From Coprothermobacter proteolyticus DSM 5265 (GTDB lineage Bacteria > Coprothermobacterota > Coprothermobacteria > Coprothermobacterales > Coprothermobacteraceae), in contig NC_011295.1 of assembly GCF_000020945.1 (NCBI RefSeq), forward strand, positions 186,001-250,000: a stretch of DNA of 64,000 bases. The letters are read 5' to 3'. This document shows positions 44,338-52,581 of the stretch, in pieces. The notes below the pieces were generated by a model that saw only the letters and a program-made list of their open reading frames with translations, was not told the DNA's origin and searched no databases. The first letter of the stretch is position 1. Each line of letters opens with the position of its first letter. Made by a program: the position numbers and the translations under genes.

Positions 44338-45174
44338 TTGATTAAGCTTGTACTCATTGACATTGATGGAACATTGGTCCGAGACGATAAAACGCTTCCA
44401 GCTGAGAATGAGGAAGCCATAAAAGAGGCGCTGCAAAGCGGTGTACTTGTTACGCTTGTCACCGGCCGTAACTATGGTGCTGCTAAGGAGATTATTGACA
44501 AGTTACAGCTGGATGTGCCAGTGGTGCTTCAAAACGGTGCCTTCATTTATAGACCCTACTCAGGTGAGGTTATCAGAAAGGTGGGCCTGACCGGTGATGT
44601 GGCTAAGCGTGTAATTCATCTTTGCCGCCAAGAAGGTACTTTCTACATACTGTACAGAGATTTTCTCATGCAGAAAGACATGCTCATTGACCAAGATTAT
44701 GATGGTCCCTTCAGCATGTATCTAAAGAGAAATGCTGTTAGGTTAGACAGGGTAGAAGATGTTACAAGCTTCATCTCGGGCGAGGTAGCAGAAGTGGCTT
44801 TACTTGGGAACGAAGATAGAATTCTCCGGGTTCTGCGGCAGTTAGGCGACGGTGACAACTTTACTGTTATTAAATCCCTCACAAGGGAAGATGAAGCTTT
44901 CTACGAGATTTTCGGACCGAAGGTTGGAAAAGGTGAGGCTTTAAACTACCTTTGTCAGCACTTTGGTGTGAGTCCTGAGGAGGTTATGTTTATAGGGGAT
45001 GCTTATAATGACATCGATATAATGCCGCTGGTGGGTTTCCCTGTTGCCATGGGAAACGCCGTAGAAGAGGTTAAGAAATTTGCTAAGGCAGTAACCAAGA
45101 GCAACAATGAAGGAGGAGTGGCTTGGGCAATTAGGCACTTTGTGCTGTCGCCCAAGGGGGACTTCACTCGTTAA
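44338..45174 (+). CDS. Cof-type HAD-IIB phosphatase
   Basis: A 278-residue HAD-superfamily hydrolase. It has motif I LIDIDGTLVRDDKT (about residues 6-19), motif II VTGRNYG, the Lys in KGEALNYL and motif IV VMFIGDAYNDIDIM (about 218-231), with a C2B-type cap. Such enzymes dephosphorylate sugar phosphates, FMN or pyridoxal phosphate. TTG at 44338 is selected because AAGGAGGTG lies 8 nt upstream. It precedes an ECF vitamin-type transporter operon, so it could process the imported vitamin; this is a guess. Confidence 0.85.
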   Translation: MIKLVLIDIDGTLVRDDKTLPAENEEAIKEALQSGVLVTLVTGRNYGAAKEIIDKLQLDVPVVLQNGAFIYRPYSGEVIRKVGLTGDVAKRVIHLCRQEGTFYILYRDFLMQKDMLIDQDYDGPFSMYLKRNAVRLDRVEDVTSFISGEVAEVALLGNEDRILRVLRQLGDGDNFTVIKSLTREDEAFYEIFGPKVGKGEALNYLCQHFGVSPEEVMFIGDAYNDIDIMPLVGFPVAMGNAVEEVKKFAKAVTKSNNEGGVAWAIRHFVLSPKGDFTR

Positions 45175-45177
45175 TGC

Positions 45178-45204
45178 TTGTTAAAGACCTTTCACGTCTA
45201 TAAT
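45178..45204 (+). promoter_or_regulatory. promoter of the ECF transporter operon
   Basis: TTGTTA (45178-45183), a 15-nt spacer and TATAAT (45199-45204), about 30 bp before the S-component start. The spacer is shorter than ideal, but the -10 box is perfect. Confidence 0.5.
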
Positions 45205-45235
45205 GGGTACAGGAATAGGAGGTGGATTACGTATC

Positions 45236-45841
45236 ATGAGCAAGAAAAGCATGTGGTCAATTAGTTTTTCCACGCCAGTTTTGGTGCTTATACCCGTTGC
45301 CGTAGGTATTAACTATGTGGGGAAGTTGTTTGCACAACTTCTCAAGCTTCCATTGTGGCTTGACTCTATTGGAACTGTAATTGCTAGTATGCTTTCTGGT
45401 CCGATTGTGGGTTCCATATCTGGAGCAATCAACAACATCATTTATGGACTAACCATGGATCCAATTTCTTTCGTTTACGCTCTTACAAGTGTTGCTATTG
45501 GTCTTACCGTGGGTATTATGGCTTACAAGGGACGTATTAATAATTTGTGGAGAGCTGTAGTAGTCGGCTTGGTGGTGGCGCTGGTGGCGGCCGTGGTTTC
45601 CACTCCGCTAAACGTCATATTTTGGGGTGGACAAACGGGAAACGTGTGGGGAGATGCTCTGTATGCCTATCTCATCGCACATGGTGTCCCTGTTTGGCTT
45701 TCCTCCTTCTTGGATGAGCTAGTGGTGGATTTGCCTGATAAGGTGGCTACTGTAATCATCGCTTTTCTAATCTTTGCCAGCTTGCCTAAGCGGTTGGTCC
45801 AGATGTATGAAGGAGAAGAGGCTTTGGAGAAGCTTGACTGA
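45236..45841 (+). CDS. ECF transporter substrate-binding S component
   Basis: A 201-residue membrane protein with about six hydrophobic helices, of the ECF S-component type (LPLWLDSIGTVIASMLSGP and the following GSISGAINNIIYG helix). It captures the substrate for the EcfT-EcfA-EcfA' module encoded right after it. The family member is one whose substrate I cannot name. AGGAGGTGG lies 10 nt before ATG 45236. Being in one operon with its own energizing module suggests a dedicated (group I) transporter. Confidence 0.82.
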   Translation: MSKKSMWSISFSTPVLVLIPVAVGINYVGKLFAQLLKLPLWLDSIGTVIASMLSGPIVGSISGAINNIIYGLTMDPISFVYALTSVAIGLTVGIMAYKGRINNLWRAVVVGLVVALVAAVVSTPLNVIFWGGQTGNVWGDALYAYLIAHGVPVWLSSFLDELVVDLPDKVATVIIAFLIFASLPKRLVQMYEGEEALEKLD

Positions 45842-45854
45842 TTTTTGATGTATC

Positions 45855-46631
45855 ATGGCTCGTGTTTTAAGTTTATATGTTGAAACGAACACATTTGTGC
45901 AGAGGCTTGATCCCATGGTCAAGCTTCTGTACATTCTCGTTGCAGTCTTAATATCCTTCGTTATCCTGCCCTTTAGGTGGGTGGGTGCTGCTTTTATTGT
46001 GTTAAGTTGCTTGGCGCTTCTATATGCCAGAGTGTTTGCAAGAGTAGTGCCACTTCTGGGCTTCAGTTTTCTCATACTTATTTCCATCGTTATCATTCAA
46101 GGCTTATTCATGCCTGGTAATAAGACGCCCGCTATTAACATTTTGGGGCTGACCTTTTACAAAGAAGGCCTGCTTTACGCCTTAACACTGTGCATAAGGG
46201 TTTTAGATGTTTTACTTGCCTTCGCGTTATTGGTTCTTACTACCAGACCGTCTGATCTAATTCAGTCCCTGGTGAAGAGGGGTTTATCTCCGCGTTTTGG
46301 TTATGTGCTGAGTTCGGCATTGCAGGTTATACCCCAAATGATGTCGCAAGTAGGCAGTATCATGGATGCACAAAGATCCAGGGGATTGGAAACAGAGGGC
46401 AACTTATGGACCCGCTTAAAAGCTTTCTTGCCTCTAATTGGCCCAGTGGTAATGAGCTCTCTTCTGGAAACCAGAGAACGCGCCATGGCGCTGGAAGTTA
46501 GGGGCTTTAGTGCCTCTGGCAAGAAAACGTTTCTTTACGAAAGAGAATCTTCCACTTTAGATAGAGTCCTGCAGTGGACTCTAATTGTTGTGCTCATTTT
46601 GTCCATTGCAGCGAGGTTTATGCTGGTATGA
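45855..46631 (+). CDS. ecfT: ECF transporter transmembrane component EcfT
   Basis: A 258-residue membrane protein. N-terminal helices follow ARVLSLYVETNTFVQRLDPMVKLL, the usual EcfT/CbiQ start (DPR/K-K-L motif). The cytoplasmic coupling helices carry AQRSRGLE (about residues 177-184) and RERAMALEVRGFS (about 205-217), the Ala-Arg-Gly motifs that contact the ATPases. It lies 13 bp after the S component and overlaps the first ATPase gene by 4 bases. Confidence 0.92.
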   Translation: MARVLSLYVETNTFVQRLDPMVKLLYILVAVLISFVILPFRWVGAAFIVLSCLALLYARVFARVVPLLGFSFLILISIVIIQGLFMPGNKTPAINILGLTFYKEGLLYALTLCIRVLDVLLAFALLVLTTRPSDLIQSLVKRGLSPRFGYVLSSALQVIPQMMSQVGSIMDAQRSRGLETEGNLWTRLKAFLPLIGPVVMSSLLETRERAMALEVRGFSASGKKTFLYERESSTLDRVLQWTLIVVLILSIAARFMLV

Positions 46632-47479
46632 AAGCTGTTGTGGTGGAGAATCTTAAGTATCGCTATCCTTCCACGGAGCGTCTGGCACTCAGCGGTGTGA
46701 GTTTTGAAGTGGAGCAAGGTGAGTTCATAGGCATAATCGGCAAGAACCTTGCTGGGAAATCTACTTTGTGTGAAGCTTTGGTTGGATTAGTACCTCATTT
46801 CTATAAAGGTGCCTACGGTGGTCGCGTGGTTGTGGATGGCGTGGAGGTACTCAGCAGTAGTGTGAGCGAGCTGGCACGCCATATTGGTATAGTGTTTCAA
46901 AACCCTTTCACTCAGATCACAGCTGCAAAACTTACGGTGTATGAGGAAGTGGCTTTTGGTTTGGAGAACTTGGGTTTCCAGCGCGAAGAGATGGTTAAGA
47001 GAATTGATTATGTGCTAAAACTGTTGGGTCTTTACGCGTATAAAGACAGAAATCCTTTTGAACTTTCAGGTGGCCAAATGCAGCGATTGGCCATAGCAAG
47101 TATCATCGCCATGAAGCCCAGTATTATTGTTTTGGACGAGCCCACATCACAGCTGGACCCTTTAGGCTCTGAGGAAGTTTTCAAAGCGGTGCAAAGTTTG
47201 AGCAAAGAAGGCATAACCATAATCATGGTTGAACAGAAAATGGAGAAGATTGCGCAGTATGCCGACAAGATCATTCTCCTGCACGAGGGCCATTTAGTGG
47301 ACTTTGGCGTACCAGAAGAGGTATTTTCGCGTCCGGACCTTGAAAGTTATGGTGTGGAACCACCTGTGTTCACGTCTATTGCCAAAAAGTTGGGCATAAA
47401 GGATAATAACACCGGTTTGTACCCGGTCACTTTGGAACAAATGCGGAGGCTAATGATTGGTGAACCTCATAGAAGTTGA
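46628..47479 (+). CDS. ecfA1: ECF transporter ATPase EcfA1
   Basis: A 283-residue ABC ATPase of the ECF type. Walker A is GIIGKNLAGKSTLCEAL (about residues 34-50), the signature is LSGGQMQRLAIAS (about 144-156), Walker B is PSIIVLDEPTSQLDP, and the H-loop position carries MVEQKM, where Glu/Gln stands in place of the usual His. ATG at 46628 overlaps the ecfT stop (ATGA). Confidence 0.9.
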   Translation: MKAVVVENLKYRYPSTERLALSGVSFEVEQGEFIGIIGKNLAGKSTLCEALVGLVPHFYKGAYGGRVVVDGVEVLSSSVSELARHIGIVFQNPFTQITAAKLTVYEEVAFGLENLGFQREEMVKRIDYVLKLLGLYAYKDRNPFELSGGQMQRLAIASIIAMKPSIIVLDEPTSQLDPLGSEEVFKAVQSLSKEGITIIMVEQKMEKIAQYADKIILLHEGHLVDFGVPEEVFSRPDLESYGVEPPVFTSIAKKLGIKDNNTGLYPVTLEQMRRLMIGEPHRS

Positions 47480-48284
47480 CAATGTAAGCTTTGCTTACAC
47501 AGAAGGAATACCTGTTCTAAAGAATGTGACCTTTTCCTTGAATAATGGCAGTGTGGCTATTATTGGACAAAACGGATCTGGCAAGACCACTTTGGTCAAG
47601 CTCCTAAAGGCACTCCTTAAACCGATTAGTGGCGACATTTTTATCAATGGTATCAATACGAAGGAGACTACAGCTGCTAAATTGGCTAGAACTGTGGGGC
47701 TGGTGTTCCAGAATCCTAATGACCAAATATTCAAGAACAAAGTTCTGGACGAAGTCATGTTTGGTCCACTAAATATTGGTCAAAGCATGGAGGAAGCGAG
47801 GGAAAATGCCATCAAGGCTTTGGAAACTGTCTCATTGGTAGATAAGAAAGAGGAAAACCCATACGACCTCAGTCTATCGGAGAGAAAATTGGTGAGCATT
47901 GCATCCATATTGTCCATGGACACGGACATAGTCATTCTTGATGAGCCCACCATTGCACAAGATTACTTGGGTAAAGCAAAGATCAGGAGTATCGTTCACG
48001 AGTTGGTGCAGAGGGGAAAACTTGTTATCACCATTACGCACGATATGGATTTTGTGGGCGAGTGTTTCCAAAGAGTTATTGTGCTTAGTGAGGGGCAGCT
48101 TTTGCTGGATGGTCCCGCACGTGAAGTTTTCTCAAAAGAGGACGTACTAAGGAGTGCAAATTTAGAGCCTCCTTATGTGGCGCAGCTGAGCAAAACAACG
48201 GGTTATCAAGGTGTTTTACTAAGCGTTGAAGAATTCGTGGCTTATTACCGCAGTGCTATGGAGGACTGGGAACGAAGGTCGTAA
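47457..48284 (+). CDS. ecfA2: ECF transporter ATPase EcfA2
   Basis: A 275-residue ABC ATPase partnering EcfA1. Walker A is IIGQNGSGKTTLVKLL (about residues 33-48), Walker B is DIVILDEPTIAQDYLG and the H-loop is ITHDMDF. The signature reads LSLSERKLVSIAS instead of LSGGQ, so one of the two ATP sites of the heterodimer is probably degenerate. The start is TTG 47457 or GTG 47460 behind GGAGG, inside the end of ecfA1. Confidence 0.9.
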   Translation: MVNLIEVDNVSFAYTEGIPVLKNVTFSLNNGSVAIIGQNGSGKTTLVKLLKALLKPISGDIFINGINTKETTAAKLARTVGLVFQNPNDQIFKNKVLDEVMFGPLNIGQSMEEARENAIKALETVSLVDKKEENPYDLSLSERKLVSIASILSMDTDIVILDEPTIAQDYLGKAKIRSIVHELVQRGKLVITITHDMDFVGECFQRVIVLSEGQLLLDGPAREVFSKEDVLRSANLEPPYVAQLSKTTGYQGVLLSVEEFVAYYRSAMEDWERRS

Positions 48285-48379
48285 TGGCGAAACAAAAACG
48301 CTTTGTCTTAAGTTTGTTGGTAATACTTGTGCAAACTGCTTGCTTAGTAGTTAGGGTCTTGAAGCTTGACGGAGTATGA
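48284..48379 (+). CDS. possible 31-residue hydrophobic peptide coupled to ecfA2
   Basis: An ATG that overlaps the ecfA2 stop (TAATG) opens a 31-codon frame: basic start MAKQKR, then a single hydrophobic stretch FVLSLLVILVQTACLVVRVL. It looks like a one-helix membrane peptide, or a lipoprotein-like remnant with a Cys. The last 36 bases overlap the convergent PHP gene. There is only an AAGG upstream. It may be chance or a gene remnant. Confidence 0.3.
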   Translation: MAKQKRFVLSLLVILVQTACLVVRVLKLDGV

Positions 48380-49162
48380 TGTCCAAGAGATCAGCTTGGG
48401 ACGTGTATCCTCAAAAACGGTAAGCTTATCTAAGCCAACCAAGCTAAGCAATTGCTCAGCACGATCAAAGTTTCTACCGATGGCTTCCAGCTTATGGGCA
48501 TCACTACCCACAGTAACCATGTAGCCACCTAAGTTTGTATACTGCTGTAAAATCCATTGCATGATTTTGAAGTTCTCTGACTTATCTAAACGAGCTGTGT
48601 TCAGTTCTAAGGCTTTTCTTCGTTCTATTAGTGTCCTCAATACTTTTTCTACCAAATCGGCATTCTGTACGTAGTCTTGCAGTGTAAAAGCTGTGTACCG
48701 CGCTGGATAGTCCAAATGTGCTAGGACTTGATACTGTTCCATGTGAGTCACGCAGAAAAGTGTTTCTTCAAGGTATGCTTTTATAAACGAGACGCTATCC
48801 AGATATGGCAGTGGTTTCGCCACATTGATTTTGTTAAAGACGTGTATGGAGAGTAAAATCACGTCAAACTTATGAGGTGCAATAAGTGATTCTGTTTCCT
48901 GAAGATTATCCTTGTTCACACCAGCTTCAAGCCCTTTTAGGATTTCCATAGTGGGGAAGTTACGACCTGTGTATTCAATGTCAGCTAAGTACCTGTCCAA
49001 GTCTTTTACACCTTCATCACCAGATGGGTCGTGAAGGTCTAAGTGATCCGTTATGGCTATGTGAGTCAGATTTTTCGCAGCACATTCTGAGAAAATGTGA
49101 GACAAAGGTTCCTGGCCATCTGGTGACCATAGGGAATGCAGGTGCAAATCAGTGGAAATCAT
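48344..49162 (-). CDS. PHP domain histidinol-phosphatase-type hydrolase
   Basis: A 272-residue PHP-family metal phosphoesterase of the HisJ type. The metal ligands are in TDLHLHSLWSPDG (about residues 4-16), ITDHLDLHD, LGLEAGV-like KGLEAGVN, LSIHVFN, LAHLDYPARY and VGSDAHK (about 224-230). It need not be in histidine synthesis, as no his genes are near. The start overlaps the upstream gene's stop by 4 bases (ATGA). Confidence 0.88.
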   Translation of the reverse strand: MISTDLHLHSLWSPDGQEPLSHIFSECAAKNLTHIAITDHLDLHDPSGDEGVKDLDRYLADIEYTGRNFPTMEILKGLEAGVNKDNLQETESLIAPHKFDVILLSIHVFNKINVAKPLPYLDSVSFIKAYLEETLFCVTHMEQYQVLAHLDYPARYTAFTLQDYVQNADLVEKVLRTLIERRKALELNTARLDKSENFKIMQWILQQYTNLGGYMVTVGSDAHKLEAIGRNFDRAEQLLSLVGLDKLTVFEDTRPKLISWTSYSVKLQDPNY

Positions 49163-50043
49163 TTCACAGAGATTTCCTTTGTTACAGTTCTGACGTTGTA
49201 CATGTTGTCACTAGCTGCCACCTGTATAACGTAGTTCCCCGGTTCCAGGTGAGCAGAAACTGTCACAGGTCCATCGTACTTTTTATCTTCAGGCGTAGTA
49301 TAGAGATTGTTTTCAAGGTAAGTTCCATTTGGCTGCGGTATCAATGCAGAAACAGTTATCTTGGTGGGTTTAGAGTAGGGTCCGTCAGTGGCAGTTACCG
49401 TGAAAGAGAATGTTGGTGTTACCACTGAAGGTAAGTCGAATGTTACCTGAGGCGGTGCATTAAGTACGATTTCAGTAGTGCCACCAGACTCCTCTAATAC
49501 TCCAAAGAATGTGGCTACCTTGGCTGCAGCCGTTGCTACTAGCAGTGTGTCTTTGAGCTGTCCACCATTTTCCAATGCACATGCACTAAAATCGACGCTG
49601 GTTCTTATGTTAGACATGGACATGGTGACGGGTGTCCACTGTTCTCCTGTTGAGGTTTGGGTTTCGCTGCTCAGGGTGTACTTTACCCCCAGCTCTGAAG
49701 GTAAACCGCCTTGAAAAAGTATCCAGCTGCGAGTATTGTCTCTTTGAACGGCGTAGCTCATGTCCACACATTTGTTTTCATCCTCCACGTTTATATAGTT
49801 TCTTTCTTCATCTTCTGCTGGTTCCACATCGTTTAGTATTTTCAGGTTCAAAGCGTAATTGGCTGGTAAGCGATCTTCTGAAGCAAAGAGTAAAGGTATG
49901 AGGTGTGCATATGATATGAAGAACAGCGCAGCTATTACCAACACTACGATGGCAATGCGCGCCCATAGTTGCAGTCCTTTTTGTTGCTTAGATTTGTTTT
50001 TCTTGCTTTGTTGCTGTTGTTTTTTCGGTTTCTTCGAGCTCAT
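49159..50043 (-). CDS. membrane-anchored extracytoplasmic protein of unknown function
   Basis: A 294-residue protein I do not recognise. Residues 1-25 are very rich in Lys and Gln (KKPKKQQQQSKKNKSKQQ), residues about 28-48 form one membrane helix (ARIAIVVLVIAALFFISYAH), and the rest is outside. The last 90 residues look like an Ig/Big-type beta domain (PPQVTFDLPSVVTPTFSFTV; GNYVIQVAASDNMYNVRTV). Two Cys (about 97 and 160) may form a disulfide. An extended -10 box lies 12 nt before the ATG, with no ribosome site. Confidence 0.7.
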   Translation of the reverse strand: MSSKKPKKQQQQSKKNKSKQQKGLQLWARIAIVVLVIAALFFISYAHLIPLLFASEDRLPANYALNLKILNDVEPAEDEERNYINVEDENKCVDMSYAVQRDNTRSWILFQGGLPSELGVKYTLSSETQTSTGEQWTPVTMSMSNIRTSVDFSACALENGGQLKDTLLVATAAAKVATFFGVLEESGGTTEIVLNAPPQVTFDLPSVVTPTFSFTVTATDGPYSKPTKITVSALIPQPNGTYLENNLYTTPEDKKYDGPVTVSAHLEPGNYVIQVAASDNMYNVRTVTKEISVK

Positions 50044-50055
50044 AGCACTTAAACT

Positions 50056-50061
50056 ATTATA
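50056..50061 (-). promoter_or_regulatory. extended -10 box 12 nt before the unknown anchored-protein gene
   Basis: TATAAT on the minus strand (50061-50056), preceded by TGG, giving TGGTATAAT, a textbook extended -10. It lies within the last codon and stop of the DUF554 gene. The 5' leader would be only about 5 nt, too short for a ribosome site. Confidence 0.5.
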
Positions 50062-50734
50062 CCAGAGCACCAACCAGCCAAGCCAAGAAAATCTGGATAA
50101 GTAAAGCCGGGAGATAATTTCCCACCTTTATCTCCTTAATGCCCAACATTCTTAACCCTATCATGGCAATCAAAAGGTTGCCAACAGCAGAAAAATCGTT
50201 TACATACATGGGCAACTGCAAAAAGGACAATTGCGCACTGAACAGTGCAATGGCTCCTTGCACAATCAACACTGCGAGAGCGCTTAGAAATACACCTATC
50301 CCGTAGGCGGCTGATAGAGCGGCAGCGGAAAAACCATCCATCACCGATTTTAAAAACAGAATGCTGTAATCTTTCATAAGTCCAGCATTGATACTGCCGA
50401 TTATGGTCATTGGACCTACCACAAAGAGCGTAGTAGCATAGACAAAGCCTTCAGTGATCTGCTGTCCTTGAAACCTTTGTTGCAGCGACTGCGTAAGGCG
50501 ACCCAAATGCCCTTCAATGTCCATGACTGCACCAATTAGACCACCCACCAATAGGGAGATGAGTACAATGGCTGGACTGTTCATGTCTTTTATGCCGTAT
50601 ATCCCCAGTGCAAGCACTAAGACACCCACAGATTCTGTTATGACGTGCCGATATGTCTGCAGCGGCTTTATGAAAACCAGGCCTGCAAAAGCACCAGCCA
50701 AAACAGCGAGTGTGTTCACATAGACGCCTAGCAT
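50057..50734 (-). CDS. DUF554 membrane protein
   Basis: A 225-residue integral membrane protein of the DUF554 family (E. coli YdfK/YqgA type): MLGVYVNTLAVLAGAFAGLVF at the start, and the TLFVVGPMTIIGSINAGL and SVMDGFSAAALSAAYGIGV helices. About seven membrane segments. The function is unknown in the family. ATG at 50734 fits the conserved start; an ATG at 50761 adds nine residues. Neither has a clear ribosome site. Confidence 0.82.
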   Translation of the reverse strand: MLGVYVNTLAVLAGAFAGLVFIKPLQTYRHVITESVGVLVLALGIYGIKDMNSPAIVLISLLVGGLIGAVMDIEGHLGRLTQSLQQRFQGQQITEGFVYATTLFVVGPMTIIGSINAGLMKDYSILFLKSVMDGFSAAALSAAYGIGVFLSALAVLIVQGAIALFSAQLSFLQLPMYVNDFSAVGNLLIAMIGLRMLGIKEIKVGNYLPALLIQIFLAWLVGALV

Positions 50735-50835
50735 AGTAGTTAAACAATATTCTAACAGCATAACAGCATCTGAAATGGAAGAATTTCACAGCCGGAGTTA
50801 GAATGTTTCTAGATAGTATGGGAGGTGAGTAGTGT

Positions 50836-50946
50836 ATGGCCATTTGGAAATGCAGCGTTTGCGGCTACGAAAAAGAAGGCAAGTGCAAACCGAAAAAATG
50901 CCCAGAATGCGGCAGTACTGGTACTTTTGAGAAAAAGGAGGGCTAG
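50836..50946 (+). CDS. 36-residue rubredoxin-like protein
   Basis: A short gene with a strong GGGAGGTGAG site 7-8 nt before the ATG. The product has CSVCGY (Cys6, Cys9) and CPECG (Cys22, Cys25), the four-Cys knuckle pair of the rubredoxin-like domain found at the end of rubrerythrins, plus an extra Cys17 (GKCKPKKCPEC). It should bind one Fe or Zn and could carry electrons to oxidative-stress enzymes. Its TAG stop shares bases with the stop of the convergent M28 peptidase gene (CTAG). Confidence 0.82.
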   Translation: MAIWKCSVCGYEKEGKCKPKKCPECGSTGTFEKKEG

Positions 50947-52526
50947 AGCTTTTCTAAGAACTCTTTAGTAGCTTCTTGGTACAGCTCTTGGTCAAAAACT
51001 CCTAACTCGGCTTTCAATACGGCTTCAATATCATGTACACCCATAGATTTGCTGAGGATGATGGTTTCTGCTAGTAGAATGTCAAGATTGTTTTGTTTTT
51101 CTTTGTAAGTACGAGCTTTCAAAAAGTTGGATATTTGCCGATTCTGCAGTGGCATAACGGGCTTGAATGGAGAGGCAGCTTGGCTGGGACGCCAGCTGGT
51201 TTCAAAATCAGTATTTAGCCTGCTGTTGAGAAAATAAGCCAATATTTCAGCGCCAGAGGGGTTCTTAGCCAGTTCGGTACCATAAATGTGGTGAGCCCAA
51301 CCTTTGACAATATTTTCCTCAGGTTTGTCCAATGCGTTTATGGTCATAACGACAGCATCTGTTATCATTTCGAACACGTTCCAGTCGGTTTTATCTAAGT
51401 AATCGCTGGAGGAATGGTAATAGCGGTCGGGCCATGTAATGGGCATGATACCAGGTATGCCCTTTAAAGTGAAGGGTGCATGGTCAGATCCCAGTCCATA
51501 TCCCTGCTCAGCCACCTTCAGCATATTGGATGGGTGATTGGCAAGTTGTTGCAGGTAAAACCACATGTAAGCGTCAGACGGGTGAAGCAAAGGCCATGGA
51601 TTGTGGTTCAAGTTTATGGCACTGTTACTAAGGAGCTGTGATGCACCAATCATGTCTAAGTTTATATTCGCTTCCATGGGCAAGGTAGCATCCTTTTCTA
51701 ACCACTGCACTGTGCCGTAGTGTTCGGGAACCCATAGGAAGATAACTCCGAAGTTTCTTGGCGGGTTCTTAACGAGTCTTTCCGCTACTCGGATCAAGCC
51801 AGCACTACCTGAGGCATTGTCATCGGAGCCCGGACCCACATGGCAGTAGTGAGCAGTTAGCACAATATTTGCTTTCTCAGAGGGATTCAGTCTGGCTTCA
51901 ACTACGGGCATCTTTTCTACTTTAAAAGAGCTCTTTACTTCCAAGTGTGCTTCCACATTGTTTTGGCTGTTTAGTAGCCTTTTTAGCTTCCTTGAAATAC
52001 TGGGTTTTACTTGTACCATGGGAATCATTTTTAGTTCCCTTAAGTGACTCTCATTTAGAAACAAACCCCTGTAGGTGTAAGCATCTATATCGCGTTCTTG
52101 GTACCATATAACGCCCAATGCGCCTTTTTCTGATGCTTTGTACAAAGCCACTAGCGGTTCCTCATCAGTGAGTACTATCTTTCCGGTGGTATTTGACCAA
52201 TCTGGCAAAGGAATTACCAAAGAGCCCTCAGCTGTTCCACCAGGTGAGTAAGGCACTACAGCCAGTGTATGTTCCTGAGTGGAACAAAGCAGCTCCTTAT
52301 GGGGACTTACCAGTTCACAGTATCCATCGGTTAGTTCCCAGCCCAGAGGCATGGTCAATCCCATAATGGTTTCTTTCCCGTCGTATTGGTAAGTACGTGC
52401 GACTACATCTAGCTCTAAATTAGAAGCTTCTTGTGAAATGATTTCTGCAGCCTCAATTAGCCCAGCAGTTCCTTGTAAACGATCCATTGAAGACAAAAGC
52501 CCCCAAACCTTTTTTGCGGGATCCAT
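50943..52526 (-). CDS. M28 family zinc aminopeptidase with PA domain
   Basis: A 527-residue peptidase. A protease-associated insert lies at about 100-190. The M28 catalytic part shows TAHYCHVGPGSDDNASGSAG (His and bridging Asp, about residues 226-245), VPEHYG (catalytic Glu), NLDMIGAS, and YYHSSSD near 385 as the last His. No signal peptide is seen, so it may act inside the cell. GAGGTG lies 10 nt before the ATG. The C-terminal 100 residues are not recognised. Confidence 0.85.
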   Translation of the reverse strand: MDPAKKVWGLLSSMDRLQGTAGLIEAAEIISQEASNLELDVVARTYQYDGKETIMGLTMPLGWELTDGYCELVSPHKELLCSTQEHTLAVVPYSPGGTAEGSLVIPLPDWSNTTGKIVLTDEEPLVALYKASEKGALGVIWYQERDIDAYTYRGLFLNESHLRELKMIPMVQVKPSISRKLKRLLNSQNNVEAHLEVKSSFKVEKMPVVEARLNPSEKANIVLTAHYCHVGPGSDDNASGSAGLIRVAERLVKNPPRNFGVIFLWVPEHYGTVQWLEKDATLPMEANINLDMIGASQLLSNSAINLNHNPWPLLHPSDAYMWFYLQQLANHPSNMLKVAEQGYGLGSDHAPFTLKGIPGIMPITWPDRYYHSSSDYLDKTDWNVFEMITDAVVMTINALDKPEENIVKGWAHHIYGTELAKNPSGAEILAYFLNSRLNTDFETSWRPSQAASPFKPVMPLQNRQISNFLKARTYKEKQNNLDILLAETIILSKSMGVHDIEAVLKAELGVFDQELYQEATKEFLEKL

Positions 52527-52569
52527 TCACGCATCACCTCAAGAACAGTTTATCTCACTTATTGCATAA

Positions 52570-52575
52570 TATAAT
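52570..52575 (+). promoter_or_regulatory. -10 box 6 nt before the HD hydrolase start (leaderless)
   Basis: TATAAT (52570-52575) and then GAAATT directly before the GTG at 52582. Transcription would start on the start codon itself, and no ribosome site can fit. It is the clearest leaderless case in the window. Confidence 0.55.
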
Positions 52576-52581
52576 GAAATT

